Assembly (NCBI GenBank): GCA_016703605.1
Contig: JADJBU010000011.1
Span: forward strand, 38,062 to 102,061
Length of the DNA stretch: 64,000 nt
DNA from: Candidatus Villigracilis adiacens
GTDB taxonomy: Bacteria; Chloroflexota; Anaerolineae; Anaerolineales; Villigracilaceae
Direction: 5' to 3'
Shown: in pieces, positions 51,241 to 60,041 of the stretch
Position numbering within the stretch: position 1 is the stretch's first letter
Layout: the number at the start of each line of letters is the position of its first letter
The notes under the pieces: model-generated
The model's database searches: none
Told to the model about the DNA's origin: nothing
The model's input: the letters and a program-made list of their open reading frames with translations, nothing else
Translations under genes and position numbers: made by a program

Positions 51241-52692
51241 TTAGAAAGGTCCAAAGTTGATCGCCACGGCAATGCCGAGGAAGGCGACCGTTGCAAGAAT
51301 GACCCACAGCCAGAGTTTTGCCGTCCAGCGCAGCCATTTGGGGTAACTGACGACGGTCAGCCCGAGGCTGATGAGCAGGACGGGGTTGGTGGGGTAGGCG
51401 AGGTTGGAGAAGCCGTCGCCGAAGATATAGGCGAGTACGGCGGTTTGACGGGTGACGCCGATCAGGTCTGCGAGGGGCAGTACGATGGGGATCATCAGGA
51501 ATGCCTTGGCGGAACCGGAGGCGATGAAGAATTCGATGCCCAGGGCAAGGGCGTAGACGACGATGGCGGCGGGGAATGCGCCCAACTGCTGGAAGGGTTC
51601 GGCGGCTGCGTGCAGGATGGTGTCGGTTACGCCGCCGCTGTCTATGATGTAGCGGATGCTGGCTGCCATGAGGATGAGCGGCACGGAGGGAGCCAGACCG
51701 CCCCAGCCTTCGATGAGTCCCTGCCAGACGGTTTTGCCGCCCGCGCCTGAGATGAAGCCCGCGCCCAGCCCGCCGATGAGAAAGAGGATTCCGACGATGG
51801 GCAGGGCGTAATCGGAGATGGCGGGCAGGAAGGGACCGGAGAGCATGACGGCGAAGATGAACAGCAGGAAGATACCGAAGAAGTTCATGGCGCGGTTTTG
51901 TTTTGGGTTTTCCTCGGTGAAGGACGCGTCCTGCATGTTTTTGTATTTTTCGCGTTCGGCGCTGTCTTCGCCATGCACAGGAGACGCCGAGGGGGTTTTG
52001 TCTATTTTGCGGGCATAGGAGGAGAGGAAGCCCATGAAGATGAAATAGATGGCAATGAAGATGATGATGCGGAACCATGCGCCCGAGAAAAGGGGCAGCC
52101 CCGCCAGTTGCTGCGCGACGCCCAGCGTGTATGGGTTTGAGATTGCCGCCGAGAAGCCCATGTTTGTGGCAAGGATGGACATGCCCAGGCCGACGAGCGC
52201 ATCCCAGCCGAGGGAGTAGGAGAGCGCGATCATGACCGGGACGAGCAGGACGACCTCTTCGAAGGTTCCGAGGGTTGCGCCGAGAAACATGAATGCCAGC
52301 GAGACCATCCAGAGCAGGGCGTATTTTTGCCCGCTGTAGCGGCGGACGATGCGCCCAATGAATGCGCGTAATGTGCCGGTCTTGTCCATGACGGCGAAGG
52401 CGCCGCCCGCAAAGAACAGGACCACGATGATGACGATGACGGTCAGCCCGCTGCTGCTGCCGAGGACTTCGAGCGGGGCGATGAACCAGCGCCAGACGGG
52501 GTATTCCGGTTGGTCAATCAACTGAAAGGAGGCGGGGTCGATGGTCTCGCGTCCGTCCACTTCGATGCGGGTGTATTGTCCCGCGGGGATGGCGAGGGTC
52601 AGAATTCCAGCCGCCATCATCAGGATGAAAAGAATGACGAGCGATTGAATGAATGCGCGTTTGCCGATCTGGGCGCCAGCTTTTTGTTCCAT
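51241..52692 (-). CDS. YfcC/DcuC-superfamily membrane carrier
   Basis: 483 residues with about twelve spans. The beginning (LILLFILMMAAGILTLAIPAG-like region, PAGQYTRIEVDGRETIDPASF) and the motifs GALGTFEE-like FLGATLGTFEEVVLLVPVM, NPYTLGVAQQLAGLPLFSGAWFR and ASGSAKAFLMIPIVLPLADLIGVTRQTAVLAYIFGDGFSNLAYPTNP match the C4-dicarboxylate/amino-acid carrier family with YfcC. Substrate unknown (arginine/ornithine or dicarboxylates in relatives). Monocistronic. Confidence 0.85.
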   Translation of the reverse strand: MEQKAGAQIGKRAFIQSLVILFILMMAAGILTLAIPAGQYTRIEVDGRETIDPASFQLIDQPEYPVWRWFIAPLEVLGSSSGLTVIVIIVVLFFAGGAFAVMDKTGTLRAFIGRIVRRYSGQKYALLWMVSLAFMFLGATLGTFEEVVLLVPVMIALSYSLGWDALVGLGMSILATNMGFSAAISNPYTLGVAQQLAGLPLFSGAWFRIIIFIAIYFIFMGFLSSYARKIDKTPSASPVHGEDSAEREKYKNMQDASFTEENPKQNRAMNFFGIFLLFIFAVMLSGPFLPAISDYALPIVGILFLIGGLGAGFISGAGGKTVWQGLIEGWGGLAPSVPLILMAASIRYIIDSGGVTDTILHAAAEPFQQLGAFPAAIVVYALALGIEFFIASGSAKAFLMIPIVLPLADLIGVTRQTAVLAYIFGDGFSNLAYPTNPVLLISLGLTVVSYPKWLRWTAKLWLWVILATVAFLGIAVAINFGPF

Positions 52693-52763
52693 GGGATGCT
52701 CCTGGTTGGGATGTGTCAGACTTTACCACAAGACAATGTCTTTTGTTGTTAACTTTCCAGCGG

Positions 52764-52875
52764 GGAGCGCTCAAAGTTTGTTATTTGGACTGCGCCCTTA
52801 CAACCTTTTAGCGCGCCCTTCCGGCGGGAGCGCTGTCAAAGCCGGAGATGCGCCATGGCATCACAGCGCCGCTTT
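52764..52875. repeat. family 5 (copy 2) and family 6 (copy 2) elements in a gene-free stretch
   Basis: GGAGCGCTCAAAGTTTGT (52764-52781) is the reverse complement of 1846-1863; its other arm ACAACCTTTTAGCGCGCC lies at 52800-52817. The following 52844-52875 (GGAGATG, GCCATGGC, ATCACAGCGCCGCTTT) matches 31355-31386. I see no gene in 52693-53023; 52980-52998 adds a small CGGATGCG...CGCATCCG hairpin. Confidence 0.6.
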
Positions 52876-53023
52876 CGACTCCGTGCCTGACATGTTTTGC
52901 TTGCACACCTTTGGACTCCGTTTTAGAAACTTTTTCAGGTTTGTAGTAGTATTGTGCCTGCGTTTTCAAAACCACATTCGGCGGATGCGCATCCGCTCAA
53001 ATACGAACAGGACTGCGATCATA

Positions 53024-53620
53024 ATGAATAATAGCGAAACGATCTATATTGTCTCGGGGCTGCCGCGCTCGGGAACCTCGATGATGATGAAGATGCTGGA
53101 GGCGGGCGGGTTGAAGGCTCTGACCGACAACATCCGCGCGGCGGACGACGATAACCTGCAAGGGTATTTTGAATTCGAGCGGGTCAAGGCGATGAAGGAA
53201 GGGGATACCGCCTGGGTCGGCGAAGCGCAGGGGAAGGTTGTGAAGGTCATTTCGGCTTTGCTTGAACACCTGCCCTCGACCCAACGCTATAAGGTCATTT
53301 TTATGGAGCGCGAGATGATGGAAATCCTCGCCTCGCAGCGGAAGATGCTCGAACGGCGCGGCAGACCGGGCAACCCTGCCGAGGATGGAAAGTTCGCCGA
53401 CCTTTATGGCAGGCATCTGGAAAAGGTCAAAACCTGGCTTGCCGGGCAGGGGAACATGGATGTGCTGTACGTCCGTTACAATGAGATGGTGAAGGAGCCG
53501 CTTAGGCTGGCGGATGAAGTTGCGAGGTTTCTTGGCGTCCCGATGGATGTAAAGGCAATGGGGGAAGTGCCGCAGGAGCAGTTTTATCGCCAGCGGACGG
53601 GGGCGGGTGGAGCCGCTTAA
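53024..53620 (+). CDS. sulfotransferase family protein
   Basis: 198 residues. The PAPS 5'-phosphosulfate loop is SGLPRSGTSMMMKMLEAGG (residues 8-26; P-R-S-G-T-S). The 3'-phosphate site is less clear; YKVIFMEREMMEILASQRKML supplies the R and S in the usual order. It is short compared with 250-300 residue relatives but seems complete. It transfers sulfate to a glycan or lipid. It converges with the sulfatase-like gene, overlapping by 4 bp. Confidence 0.85.
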   Translation: MNNSETIYIVSGLPRSGTSMMMKMLEAGGLKALTDNIRAADDDNLQGYFEFERVKAMKEGDTAWVGEAQGKVVKVISALLEHLPSTQRYKVIFMEREMMEILASQRKMLERRGRPGNPAEDGKFADLYGRHLEKVKTWLAGQGNMDVLYVRYNEMVKEPLRLADEVARFLGVPMDVKAMGEVPQEQFYRQRTGAGGAA

Positions 53621-55143
53621 CGATAGGGTTTATTTGATTCTTCCAGCCGCTTTCGAATGATGTCGGTCATCTCGGAAGCGGTTTCTTTTTTAATCTGCGA
53701 TAGTTCGTTGAGTTCTTCCGGGTCTGATTTGATATCGAAAAGGAGGGAGCGTTCCGAATCTGCGCCGAGTTCCCTGTAGCCTGTGTAGTAAACCAGTTTG
53801 TAATTTTCCCGGACGAGCATGGCGCTTGCCTCGGTGATGGGGAAGGTCGGTTCGTTGTAGCGAGCCTGGACAGCCATGACCGATTTTTTGGAGGGATCGA
53901 TAACGGTTGTCGCGTAGGGCGGCAGAATGGTTCCTTCTGCCCAGGCGGGGATGTCGTGACCGGTCAGGTGCAGGAGGGTGGGCATCAGGTCAATGGCGCT
54001 GGTGGGATCATAAACATCGTGCCCGGTCTGAACTCCCGGTTCGAAGACCAGCAATGGAACGCGCACCACAGGCTGGTAAAGCGCCGCCGTGGAATGCGTC
54101 CAGATGCCGCGCTCGAAGAGTTCGCCATGATCCGAGGTGAAGACAAGCCAGGTATCGTCGAGGATTCCGGCGGATTCGAGCTTGTCGAACAGGCGCGCGA
54201 ACTGATGGTCGAGGTCGAGGATGAATTCGTCGTAGGGGACGCGCCACTTATCGAGGAACTCGTCCGACCTGCCTTCGGTGAAGAGGTCGTCGGGCTTGCT
54301 CAAAGGTTTGAACGAATCGCCGGTGAATGCTCCTGCAAAATCCTTGTGGGGTTTGTAGGGGTAGTGCGGCGGCAGGAAGTGGAAATAGCCCATGAACGGT
54401 TTGGGTATTTCGGCAAGCCGGTCTCCCAGCGTGTCTATGCTTTGGTCGAGGACGAAAAAGTTATCATTGTTGACGCTGGGCAAACCGTAGGGGTAAAGGC
54501 TGGCGGTGTCTGCGACCTTGTTGTCGCGGTATTTTTCATAGAGCAAAGATAGAAAGAGGGAGTAGGAATACCCTTCGGCGCGTTTGATCGTCCGCGCCCA
54601 GCCGACCGTGGCGGTGTCTTCGTCGTTCCCGAAAACATTTCGGATCAATCCGTCGTTGACCAGGAAGAATTCCTCCTGCGGCACGTATTCGTTCAGGTCA
54701 TCGATAAATTGCTTGAACAGCGTGTTCACGAGGGTGTTGTGCGAGTAGCCGATCCGGTAATAATCATCGAAGGCGTGGAAGATGCTCTTTTGCGCAAAGT
54801 TGTCGCGGACGCCGTCGTTGAAGCGGATGGCGCGATGGGTCCACGGCAGGACGCCGGTCAGCAGCGAGGCGGTGCCGGGGGTGGTGTAATTCCCACCCGC
54901 GTAATGGTTGTGAAAGACCGTCGCGCGTTTGGCAAGCCGCGCCAGGTTGGGCATCGTCTCCCGCTGGTAGCCGTAAAGTGAAATATTGTGCGCGCTCAGG
55001 GCGTCGAACACGACGATGAGCACGTTCTTCTTTTCCGTTTGCAGGCGGGAACCTGCCGCCCGCGCGGACGGAGGGATGACCATGCCGAGGGAGGCGAGGC
55101 TGGCAAGTTTGAGAAAGTCGCGCCGGTTGATTCGATTTGTCAT
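53617..55143 (-). CDS. sulfatase-fold (alkaline phosphatase superfamily) protein with Thr nucleophile, Tat-exported
   Basis: 508 residues from ATG 55143. The start INRRDFLKLASLASLGMV is a Tat signal (R-R-D-F-L-K). The metal site VVFDALSAHNISLYGYQRETMPNLARLA and LVFTSDHGELFERGIW are typical of sulfatases. However, the modified Cys/Ser of C-x-P-x-R is replaced: NYTTPGTASLLTG has Thr at that position and Thr for Arg. Such proteins act as phosphotransferases or phosphodiesterases on polar head groups rather than as sulfatases. Expected outside the membrane. Next to a sulfotransferase and another superfamily member. Confidence 0.82.
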   Translation of the reverse strand: MTNRINRRDFLKLASLASLGMVIPPSARAAGSRLQTEKKNVLIVVFDALSAHNISLYGYQRETMPNLARLAKRATVFHNHYAGGNYTTPGTASLLTGVLPWTHRAIRFNDGVRDNFAQKSIFHAFDDYYRIGYSHNTLVNTLFKQFIDDLNEYVPQEEFFLVNDGLIRNVFGNDEDTATVGWARTIKRAEGYSYSLFLSLLYEKYRDNKVADTASLYPYGLPSVNNDNFFVLDQSIDTLGDRLAEIPKPFMGYFHFLPPHYPYKPHKDFAGAFTGDSFKPLSKPDDLFTEGRSDEFLDKWRVPYDEFILDLDHQFARLFDKLESAGILDDTWLVFTSDHGELFERGIWTHSTAALYQPVVRVPLLVFEPGVQTGHDVYDPTSAIDLMPTLLHLTGHDIPAWAEGTILPPYATTVIDPSKKSVMAVQARYNEPTFPITEASAMLVRENYKLVYYTGYRELGADSERSLLFDIKSDPEELNELSQIKKETASEMTDIIRKRLEESNKPYR

Positions 55144-55150
55144 CCCGACC

Positions 55151-55726
55151 TCATAGATTTCTGAGGATGATGTTGATAATGGCGGCGGCGTCGAAGACAA
55201 AATACAGAAGCATCAGGAGCGAGAGCCGTTCGATGCCCTCCTGAACCCCATTCAGGAATTTGTCTGACCGGAGGGTGAAGTAAACCGGGAGCGCCACACT
55301 TGCGAGATCAAACCCGAACGCCAGTGCGTATAGGGCGACCAGAGGGCGTCCGGTTGCCATGACCAGGTTGGCCAGCCATTCCGGCGTAACCCACTCGTTC
55401 AGGAAATACGCCTGGTTGAACATTGACCAGAGGGAGAGAACGATCATAAGAAGACTTAATATCGCAACCCGGCGCTTCTCATCCCATTTGGCAGGCAGCA
55501 AAAAACCGACCAGGGCAATTGCGCCAAAGACCACGACGCTTTCGAAGAGGGCGAACAACAACCCATAGGAAACGACCCCGACCGCATCCCACGAATTCGT
55601 CCGGGCGGCGATCCAGTCAAAATCGCGAAAGCCGAGGATGATCGTCCAGATGTGGAGTGGCAGGGCGCACATCAGGAACAGGGTCCACAGTCCCTGCCGG
55701 GTGTAAAAATTTTTATAGGTAGCCAA
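55151..55726 (-). CDS. membrane protein, unknown (191 residues)
   Basis: About five hydrophobic segments (18-36, 45-72, 86-104, 124-150, 165-190). No family recognised. It overlaps the upstream phosphodiesterase-like gene by 14 bp and precedes the sulfatase-fold gene by 7 bp, so the three are one transcription unit and the protein is probably a partner in the same envelope modification. Confidence 0.7.
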   Translation of the reverse strand: MATYKNFYTRQGLWTLFLMCALPLHIWTIILGFRDFDWIAARTNSWDAVGVVSYGLLFALFESVVVFGAIALVGFLLPAKWDEKRRVAILSLLMIVLSLWSMFNQAYFLNEWVTPEWLANLVMATGRPLVALYALAFGFDLASVALPVYFTLRSDKFLNGVQEGIERLSLLMLLYFVFDAAAIINIILRNL

Positions 55727-57518
55727 GGTCCTTCAACCTCTTTTCGATCTCGTCCTGGTCTTCGTCGCTGTATTTGGGCGGCGGGGCGGATGACTGTGTT
55801 TTCAGGTCCTTGCCAATCGCAAGGGCGGGGATGTCGCGGTAGGATGGCGAGGAGAAATTCCCCAAGCCTTCGTTGGAAAATAAAACGCCGGGGACGGCTC
55901 TTGAATCGAAGCAGTGATCGGCTTCCCAATGCTCGCTGTTCTTTTCGATGGTTTCGCTTCGCCACTGACCCAAGCCTGTTTCAGCCGACCCGCGGAAGGG
56001 TGGGCGATAGCCGACGAAGATATCGGGACCATACTCCGCCAGCGGACCGTCGAAGACCTCTTTGCGGATCAATGCCGACTGCACGACCGATTCGCCATTG
56101 GGTCCCTTCCATTGCAGCAGGTCGTCTTTGAGTTTCGCCAGCATGTTCGCAGAGTCACCCTCGCTGACGATGCCTTTGCCTTCGCGCCCGGCGAGGTTGA
56201 GATAGAGGCTGTTCAACCCCAAAGCGTAAGCCTGGGTCTGGGACCAGTCCACAGTTCGAAGGTCGGAGGAAGCGGGGTTTTCCGTCTTCAAATATCCGCG
56301 CTCCAGCAGCCACTTGTTCAAATGGACCTTGTGGTCGAAGTGTCCAAAGCCGTGATCCGAAACGACCAGGATGCGGGTCTTCTTCCGTGAGGCTTTTTCG
56401 ATGACGCGCCCGACTCTCTGGTCGAGGCGGATGTACCAGGATTCGATGATGTCCTCGCGCCCCTTGAAGAACATGTGCTGGACGCGGTCGAGGCTGTCGA
56501 AAACGCAGGCGAGCAAGCCTTCGTCGAACGAGGCGAGCGCGTGGTTCAATACGCGTTCGCGCTCATCGTCGATCATTTCGCAGAGCGTCAGGAATTGATC
56601 GTCGTTTATCAGGCTTTCGTTGAGGGCTGTCGTATCCTGGGGCCAGCCCAACGTGAGGAACGGACCGTTTTTCCTCCACTGGTCTTGAATGAAATTTTTT
56701 GGCGTGGCATAGGGCCAGGGTGAGCCAAGCGGATGCAGTTGCAGCGGCAGAAAATAGATCGAGACGGGGTCGAGGTTTGTGAGGATCGCCCGGCTGATGG
56801 CTTTGACCGTCATGCCGAAGCCGACGGAGAAGGGCAGTTCAACGATCCCGCCCCATTCGCCGACCTTGAGAGTCACGGACTGCTTTGCGAGTTGAAGCGT
56901 CCCGCCGCCGCCGCCGATCTCGAGTTCGAAATCAATGTTGACCGTGCCGTTCTTTTTTGCCGGACCTTCGAGCGTGCCGGTATATTTGGCCGCACTTTTC
57001 CCTGTCAATTTGCGAACGGCGGTTTTTCGCTCAGGGTCTGCCGGTAACTCGTCCACCGAAAAGAACGTCCCGACGCCGAGGCGTCCGAGGATGTCTGGCG
57101 TGCCAAGCCCGGGGATGGTCTGAACCGGTGAAGCCTGCCTGGCGGGGAAGGTCGCGGGCCACCACATGGATGTCGCGGGGTAGCCATCCTCGACGGTTTC
57201 ATCGAAGATGGTACGCGCCTGGTGCGGGGATACGAATTGCAAGCCCAGTAAATTTTTCTGGGTTGGCAGCAACGAAACTTGCAGGCTGTAGTTGGCGGGA
57301 TTCCTATGGACGAAATCGAACATGCCGTGACCGCCGGGATTCATGCCGGTGGCGATGCTCGTCCACGAGACTTCGCTTTGCGGCGGGTCCGAGACGCGGA
57401 AGCGCGAATATCCGCCCGCTTCGAGCAGTTTGCCCAGGTTCGGCATTTTGCCCTGTGAAAGGAGTTTTTCGAAAAATACGGGGTCGAAGGCATCCAACCC
57501 AATGATCAAAGTTCGCAT
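55713..57518 (-). CDS. alkaline phosphatase superfamily phosphodiesterase/nucleotide pyrophosphatase-type enzyme
   Basis: 601 residues. MRTLIIGLDAFDPVFFEKLLSQGKMPNLGKLLE holds the first metal Asp; SEVSWTSIATGMNPGGHGMFDF supplies the Thr nucleophile (SWTS) as in type I phosphodiesterases; ILVVSDHGFGHFDHKVHLNKWLLERGYL and ALGLNSLYLN-like region are the second metal site. No signal peptide is visible, so a cytoplasmic or peripheral location is possible. First gene of the three-gene unit downstream of the small MYIDPGSG protein gene. Confidence 0.85.
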   Translation of the reverse strand: MRTLIIGLDAFDPVFFEKLLSQGKMPNLGKLLEAGGYSRFRVSDPPQSEVSWTSIATGMNPGGHGMFDFVHRNPANYSLQVSLLPTQKNLLGLQFVSPHQARTIFDETVEDGYPATSMWWPATFPARQASPVQTIPGLGTPDILGRLGVGTFFSVDELPADPERKTAVRKLTGKSAAKYTGTLEGPAKKNGTVNIDFELEIGGGGGTLQLAKQSVTLKVGEWGGIVELPFSVGFGMTVKAISRAILTNLDPVSIYFLPLQLHPLGSPWPYATPKNFIQDQWRKNGPFLTLGWPQDTTALNESLINDDQFLTLCEMIDDERERVLNHALASFDEGLLACVFDSLDRVQHMFFKGREDIIESWYIRLDQRVGRVIEKASRKKTRILVVSDHGFGHFDHKVHLNKWLLERGYLKTENPASSDLRTVDWSQTQAYALGLNSLYLNLAGREGKGIVSEGDSANMLAKLKDDLLQWKGPNGESVVQSALIRKEVFDGPLAEYGPDIFVGYRPPFRGSAETGLGQWRSETIEKNSEHWEADHCFDSRAVPGVLFSNEGLGNFSSPSYRDIPALAIGKDLKTQSSAPPPKYSDEDQDEIEKRLKDLGYL

Positions 57519-57573
57519 GATGTCCTGTAAATAACTGGTTTTGCCAAGTGCGACGCACTCTCCGCCGGCTTTT

Positions 57574-57747
57574 CTATTTTTGTTCGGTGGTGTCGGGATC
57601 GTCTTCCTCTTTGCGCATGGAGCGGCGCCACTTGGCGATGGTCATCTTGATCTTGCCTGAGAACATCAACACTGTGCCGGAGATCACTCCGAACGCTACT
57701 GCAAGAATTTGGAACAACATTCCGCCGGAACCGGGGTCGATATACAT
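57574..57747 (-). CDS. 57-residue membrane protein of the MYIDPGSG type
   Basis: The protein begins MYIDPGSGGMLFQILAVAFG, has one hydrophobic span (about 10-31) and a charged tail (KIKMTIAKWRRSMRKEEDD). Such small proteins with an M-Y-I-D-P-G-S/T-G start recur beside alkaline-phosphatase-superfamily genes, as here (55 bp upstream of the 601-residue enzyme on the same strand). Its start codon is 17 bp from the family 1 element at 57764-57893. Function unknown. Confidence 0.75.
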   Translation of the reverse strand: MYIDPGSGGMLFQILAVAFGVISGTVLMFSGKIKMTIAKWRRSMRKEEDDPDTTEQK

Positions 57748-57763
57748 AAAAACCTCATTTCTT

Positions 57764-57893
57764 GTAACTGCTCAGCCAGCTCATTCTCGATTGTCATTTC
57801 GAGTGGCGCGAGGCGCCACGAGAAATCTTTTTGGCGTTGTCCAGGATTTCTCCTCGCTCCGCTCGTCGAAATGACAAGCCACTGAGCAGTTAC
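57764..57893. repeat. MITE-like element, family 1, copy 3 (130 bp, inverted)
   Basis: Perfect 12-bp terminal inverted repeats GTAACTGCTCAG / CTGAGCAGTTAC. The interior is in the opposite orientation to copies 1 and 2 (here TTTCGAGTGGCGCGAGGCG precedes CTCCTCGC...CGTCGAAATGAC). It separates the pabB-pabC fusion gene from the small membrane protein gene and would carry or block the promoter of the latter. Confidence 0.9.
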
Positions 57894-57923
57894 CATTTCT
57901 TTCTGGTAATTTTCTTGAGCGGA

Positions 57924-59639
57924 TTATAACAAAACCCGCACCCACTTCCTCAAAGAGTTGATGAGGAACAGCGCTTCGCGCTCCGCCAGGTCCTGTTTCC
58001 TGAGTACCCGTTCCTTTACCCCGCCGGAAGCGGTCAACTCCGCCCGAAACGTGCCGGAGAGCAACCCGCATTCGACGGGCGGGGTGAAGTATTCGCCATT
58101 CATCTTTACAACCAGGTTGCCGATGGTGAATTCGGTCAATTCGTCATTCTCGTTGTACAACAACACATCGTCGTATCCGGCGATGGCGGCTTTTTGATAA
58201 ACATCCCGGTTCGTGGTCTTGTGGAAGAGAAAACGGTCATTCGAGTCGACGGGTTCCTTCGCCAGGCAAACCCTGAATGTTTTTTCGCCTGCCTGAAAGT
58301 CTTTCGCTTCAGCCGAAATCTTTCCCTGCGGGTTCATCGAAAGTTTTACCCGTCTGGGCGAACTTGCGCCTGCTATTAAACGATCCAGTGTTTTCCTGAT
58401 GTCCTCCTCTGCGCCGTCTGCGGCGAACCCGAAGTAATCCGCAGAATCCATCATGCGCGCAATATGCCTTTCCAGGAGAAAATAACCTTCCTCTGGCGTC
58501 CAAAGCAACGTCTCGAACAGGGAGAATTCCTTCTGCGGCGGGTCGGTGAGAATGCGGGCTTTGAGCAGGGCTTCGCTGTACTCGTCGGCGGATGTCGAAT
58601 CCCAGACGATTCCTCCGCCGACGCCATATTCCGCTTTTCGATTTTTTTTATCCACAAGCGCGGTGCGGATCGCCACGCTGAAGCGCGCCCTGCGTCCTGG
58701 CATGATGTAGCCGATGCTCCCGCAGTAGATGTTGCGCGGGCTGCCCTCCAATTCGCTGATGATGTTCATGGCGCTGACCTTTGGCGCCCCGGTGATCGAG
58801 GCGCAGGGGAAGAGAGCCGAGAATATATCCGCCAGGGAGGCTTTGGTTTTGGCTTGCACGGTGGTCGTCATCTGGAAGAGGGTGGGGTACTTCTCGATGC
58901 TGAAGAGTTCAGGGACGGAGACCGTCCCAACTTCGGCAATGCGCCCGAGGTCGTTTCGGATCATGTCCACGATCATGACGTTCTCAGCCCGGTTTTTTGC
59001 GGATGCGCGCAGCCAGGTTGATAAAGCCTTGTCTTCTTCTGTAGCGCGACCCCGCCTGACTGTCCCTTTCATCGGACGGGATGTGATGCGGTCTCCGTTC
59101 AAATTGAAGAAGAGTTCATGCGAGGCGGAGCAGACCGCCCAATCGCCGAGGTCAATATAGGCGGCGTATTTATTTTGGGCGCGCGCGAGATGGGCGAAGA
59201 GATCGAGGGGATCGTCGTCAAAGTCGGCGTGGAGGCGCATGGTGTAGTTGACCTGGTATGTTCTGCCTTGCGCTATCCTTTCCTTGACGGTTTGAATCGC
59301 ATCGTTGTAAACCTCCCGCCCGGTATCGGGGATCCATTTCCGCGGCGGGAGATTCTTTGCGTTTTCAAATACCGCCGGGATTTCAAGGTGCGACTCGTAC
59401 AAGCCAAACCACAGGAGCGGGAAGCCCCGCGAGGGGAGGACCTTTAGCGCGGGGTCGAAAGCGGGGGCGGCTTCGTAGCAAAGGAACCCGACCGCTGTCC
59501 ATTTGCGGGCTTCGACAAGGGCTTCGACCTCCCGCAGTTTGCCGCGGACCTCCCCCGCCTTCTCGGTTAAAATCACGCGTCTTGGCTGGCTGAACCTGAG
59601 CCAGGCATCATCTTTTTTCAATATCACATTGCCAGACAA
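57924..59639 (-). CDS. pabB: bifunctional aminodeoxychorismate synthase component I / aminodeoxychorismate lyase
   Basis: 571 residues: a PabB domain (about 1-370) fused to a PabC-like PLP domain (about 375-571). The PabB part has TYQVNYTMRLHADF, RPMKGTVRRGRATEEDKALSTWL with the ADCS lysine (P-x-K-G-T), ENVMIVDMIRNDLGRIAEVGTV and PCASITGAPKVSAMNII; the GGGIVWDS element follows. The PabC part includes LFETLLWTPEEGYFLLERHIARM and LLYNENDELTEFTIGNLVVKMNGEYFTPP. The pair makes 4-aminobenzoate for folate. A PabA glutaminase is not in view. Confidence 0.93.
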   Translation of the reverse strand: MSGNVILKKDDAWLRFSQPRRVILTEKAGEVRGKLREVEALVEARKWTAVGFLCYEAAPAFDPALKVLPSRGFPLLWFGLYESHLEIPAVFENAKNLPPRKWIPDTGREVYNDAIQTVKERIAQGRTYQVNYTMRLHADFDDDPLDLFAHLARAQNKYAAYIDLGDWAVCSASHELFFNLNGDRITSRPMKGTVRRGRATEEDKALSTWLRASAKNRAENVMIVDMIRNDLGRIAEVGTVSVPELFSIEKYPTLFQMTTTVQAKTKASLADIFSALFPCASITGAPKVSAMNIISELEGSPRNIYCGSIGYIMPGRRARFSVAIRTALVDKKNRKAEYGVGGGIVWDSTSADEYSEALLKARILTDPPQKEFSLFETLLWTPEEGYFLLERHIARMMDSADYFGFAADGAEEDIRKTLDRLIAGASSPRRVKLSMNPQGKISAEAKDFQAGEKTFRVCLAKEPVDSNDRFLFHKTTNRDVYQKAAIAGYDDVLLYNENDELTEFTIGNLVVKMNGEYFTPPVECGLLSGTFRAELTASGGVKERVLRKQDLAEREALFLINSLRKWVRVLL

Positions 59640-59650
59640 GGAAACCTCGA

Positions 59651-60022
59651 ATGAGTAAAATCCTGAATATTGTACCCCGCTGGCTTCCTTCGCTGGTTTT
59701 AATGGCGGTCATTTTCATCTTCTCTTCGCAGACCGGCGACGATTTGCCCGATTTCGGCGGGTGGGATTATTTCTTCAAGAAGGGCGCGCACGCCGTTGGG
59801 TATGGGTTTTTGGCGCTCTCGTACCTGCCGGCGTTGACCGGCAGGAAATATTTTCCCTCCTGGCTGCTGGCGGTTTTGTATTCCGCCACCGATGAATTTC
59901 ACCAGTCCTTTGTTCCCGGGCGGAGCGCATCCGTCATCGATGTGTTGGTGTTCGACAACCTCGGGGCGGCGCTGGGGCTTTTCGCGCATACGCTTTGGGC
60001 GAAGAAAAACGGACGGGGGTGA
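59651..60022 (+). CDS. VanZ family membrane protein
   Basis: 123 residues with four spans. WLPSLVLMAVIFIFSSQTGDDLP, KKGAHAVGYGFLALSYL, YSATDEFHQSFVPGRSASVIDVLVFDNLGAALGLF match VanZ, including the conserved H-x-x-x-Y and D-E-x-H-Q-x-F-x-P-G-R-x-x-S-x-x-D-x segments. The role is unknown, related to VanZ of the teicoplanin-resistance cluster. Divergent from the pabB-pabC fusion by 11 bp. Confidence 0.9.
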   Translation: MSKILNIVPRWLPSLVLMAVIFIFSSQTGDDLPDFGGWDYFFKKGAHAVGYGFLALSYLPALTGRKYFPSWLLAVLYSATDEFHQSFVPGRSASVIDVLVFDNLGAALGLFAHTLWAKKNGRG

Positions 60023-60037
60023 ACCTCCCGTCCGTTT
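60007..60037. terminator. shared terminator between convergent genes
   Basis: AAACGGACGGG / CCCGTCCGTTT with a 9-nt loop that contains the VanZ stop codon (60020-60022). Minus-strand reading ends in TTTTTC; plus-strand reading ends in TTTGGC. Confidence 0.75.
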
Positions 60038-60041
60038 GGCG

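Noticed and set aside
53617..55143. Arylsulfatase
   Set aside because: The formylglycine Cys or Ser of C-x-P-x-R is Thr here, so classical sulfatase activity is unlikely.
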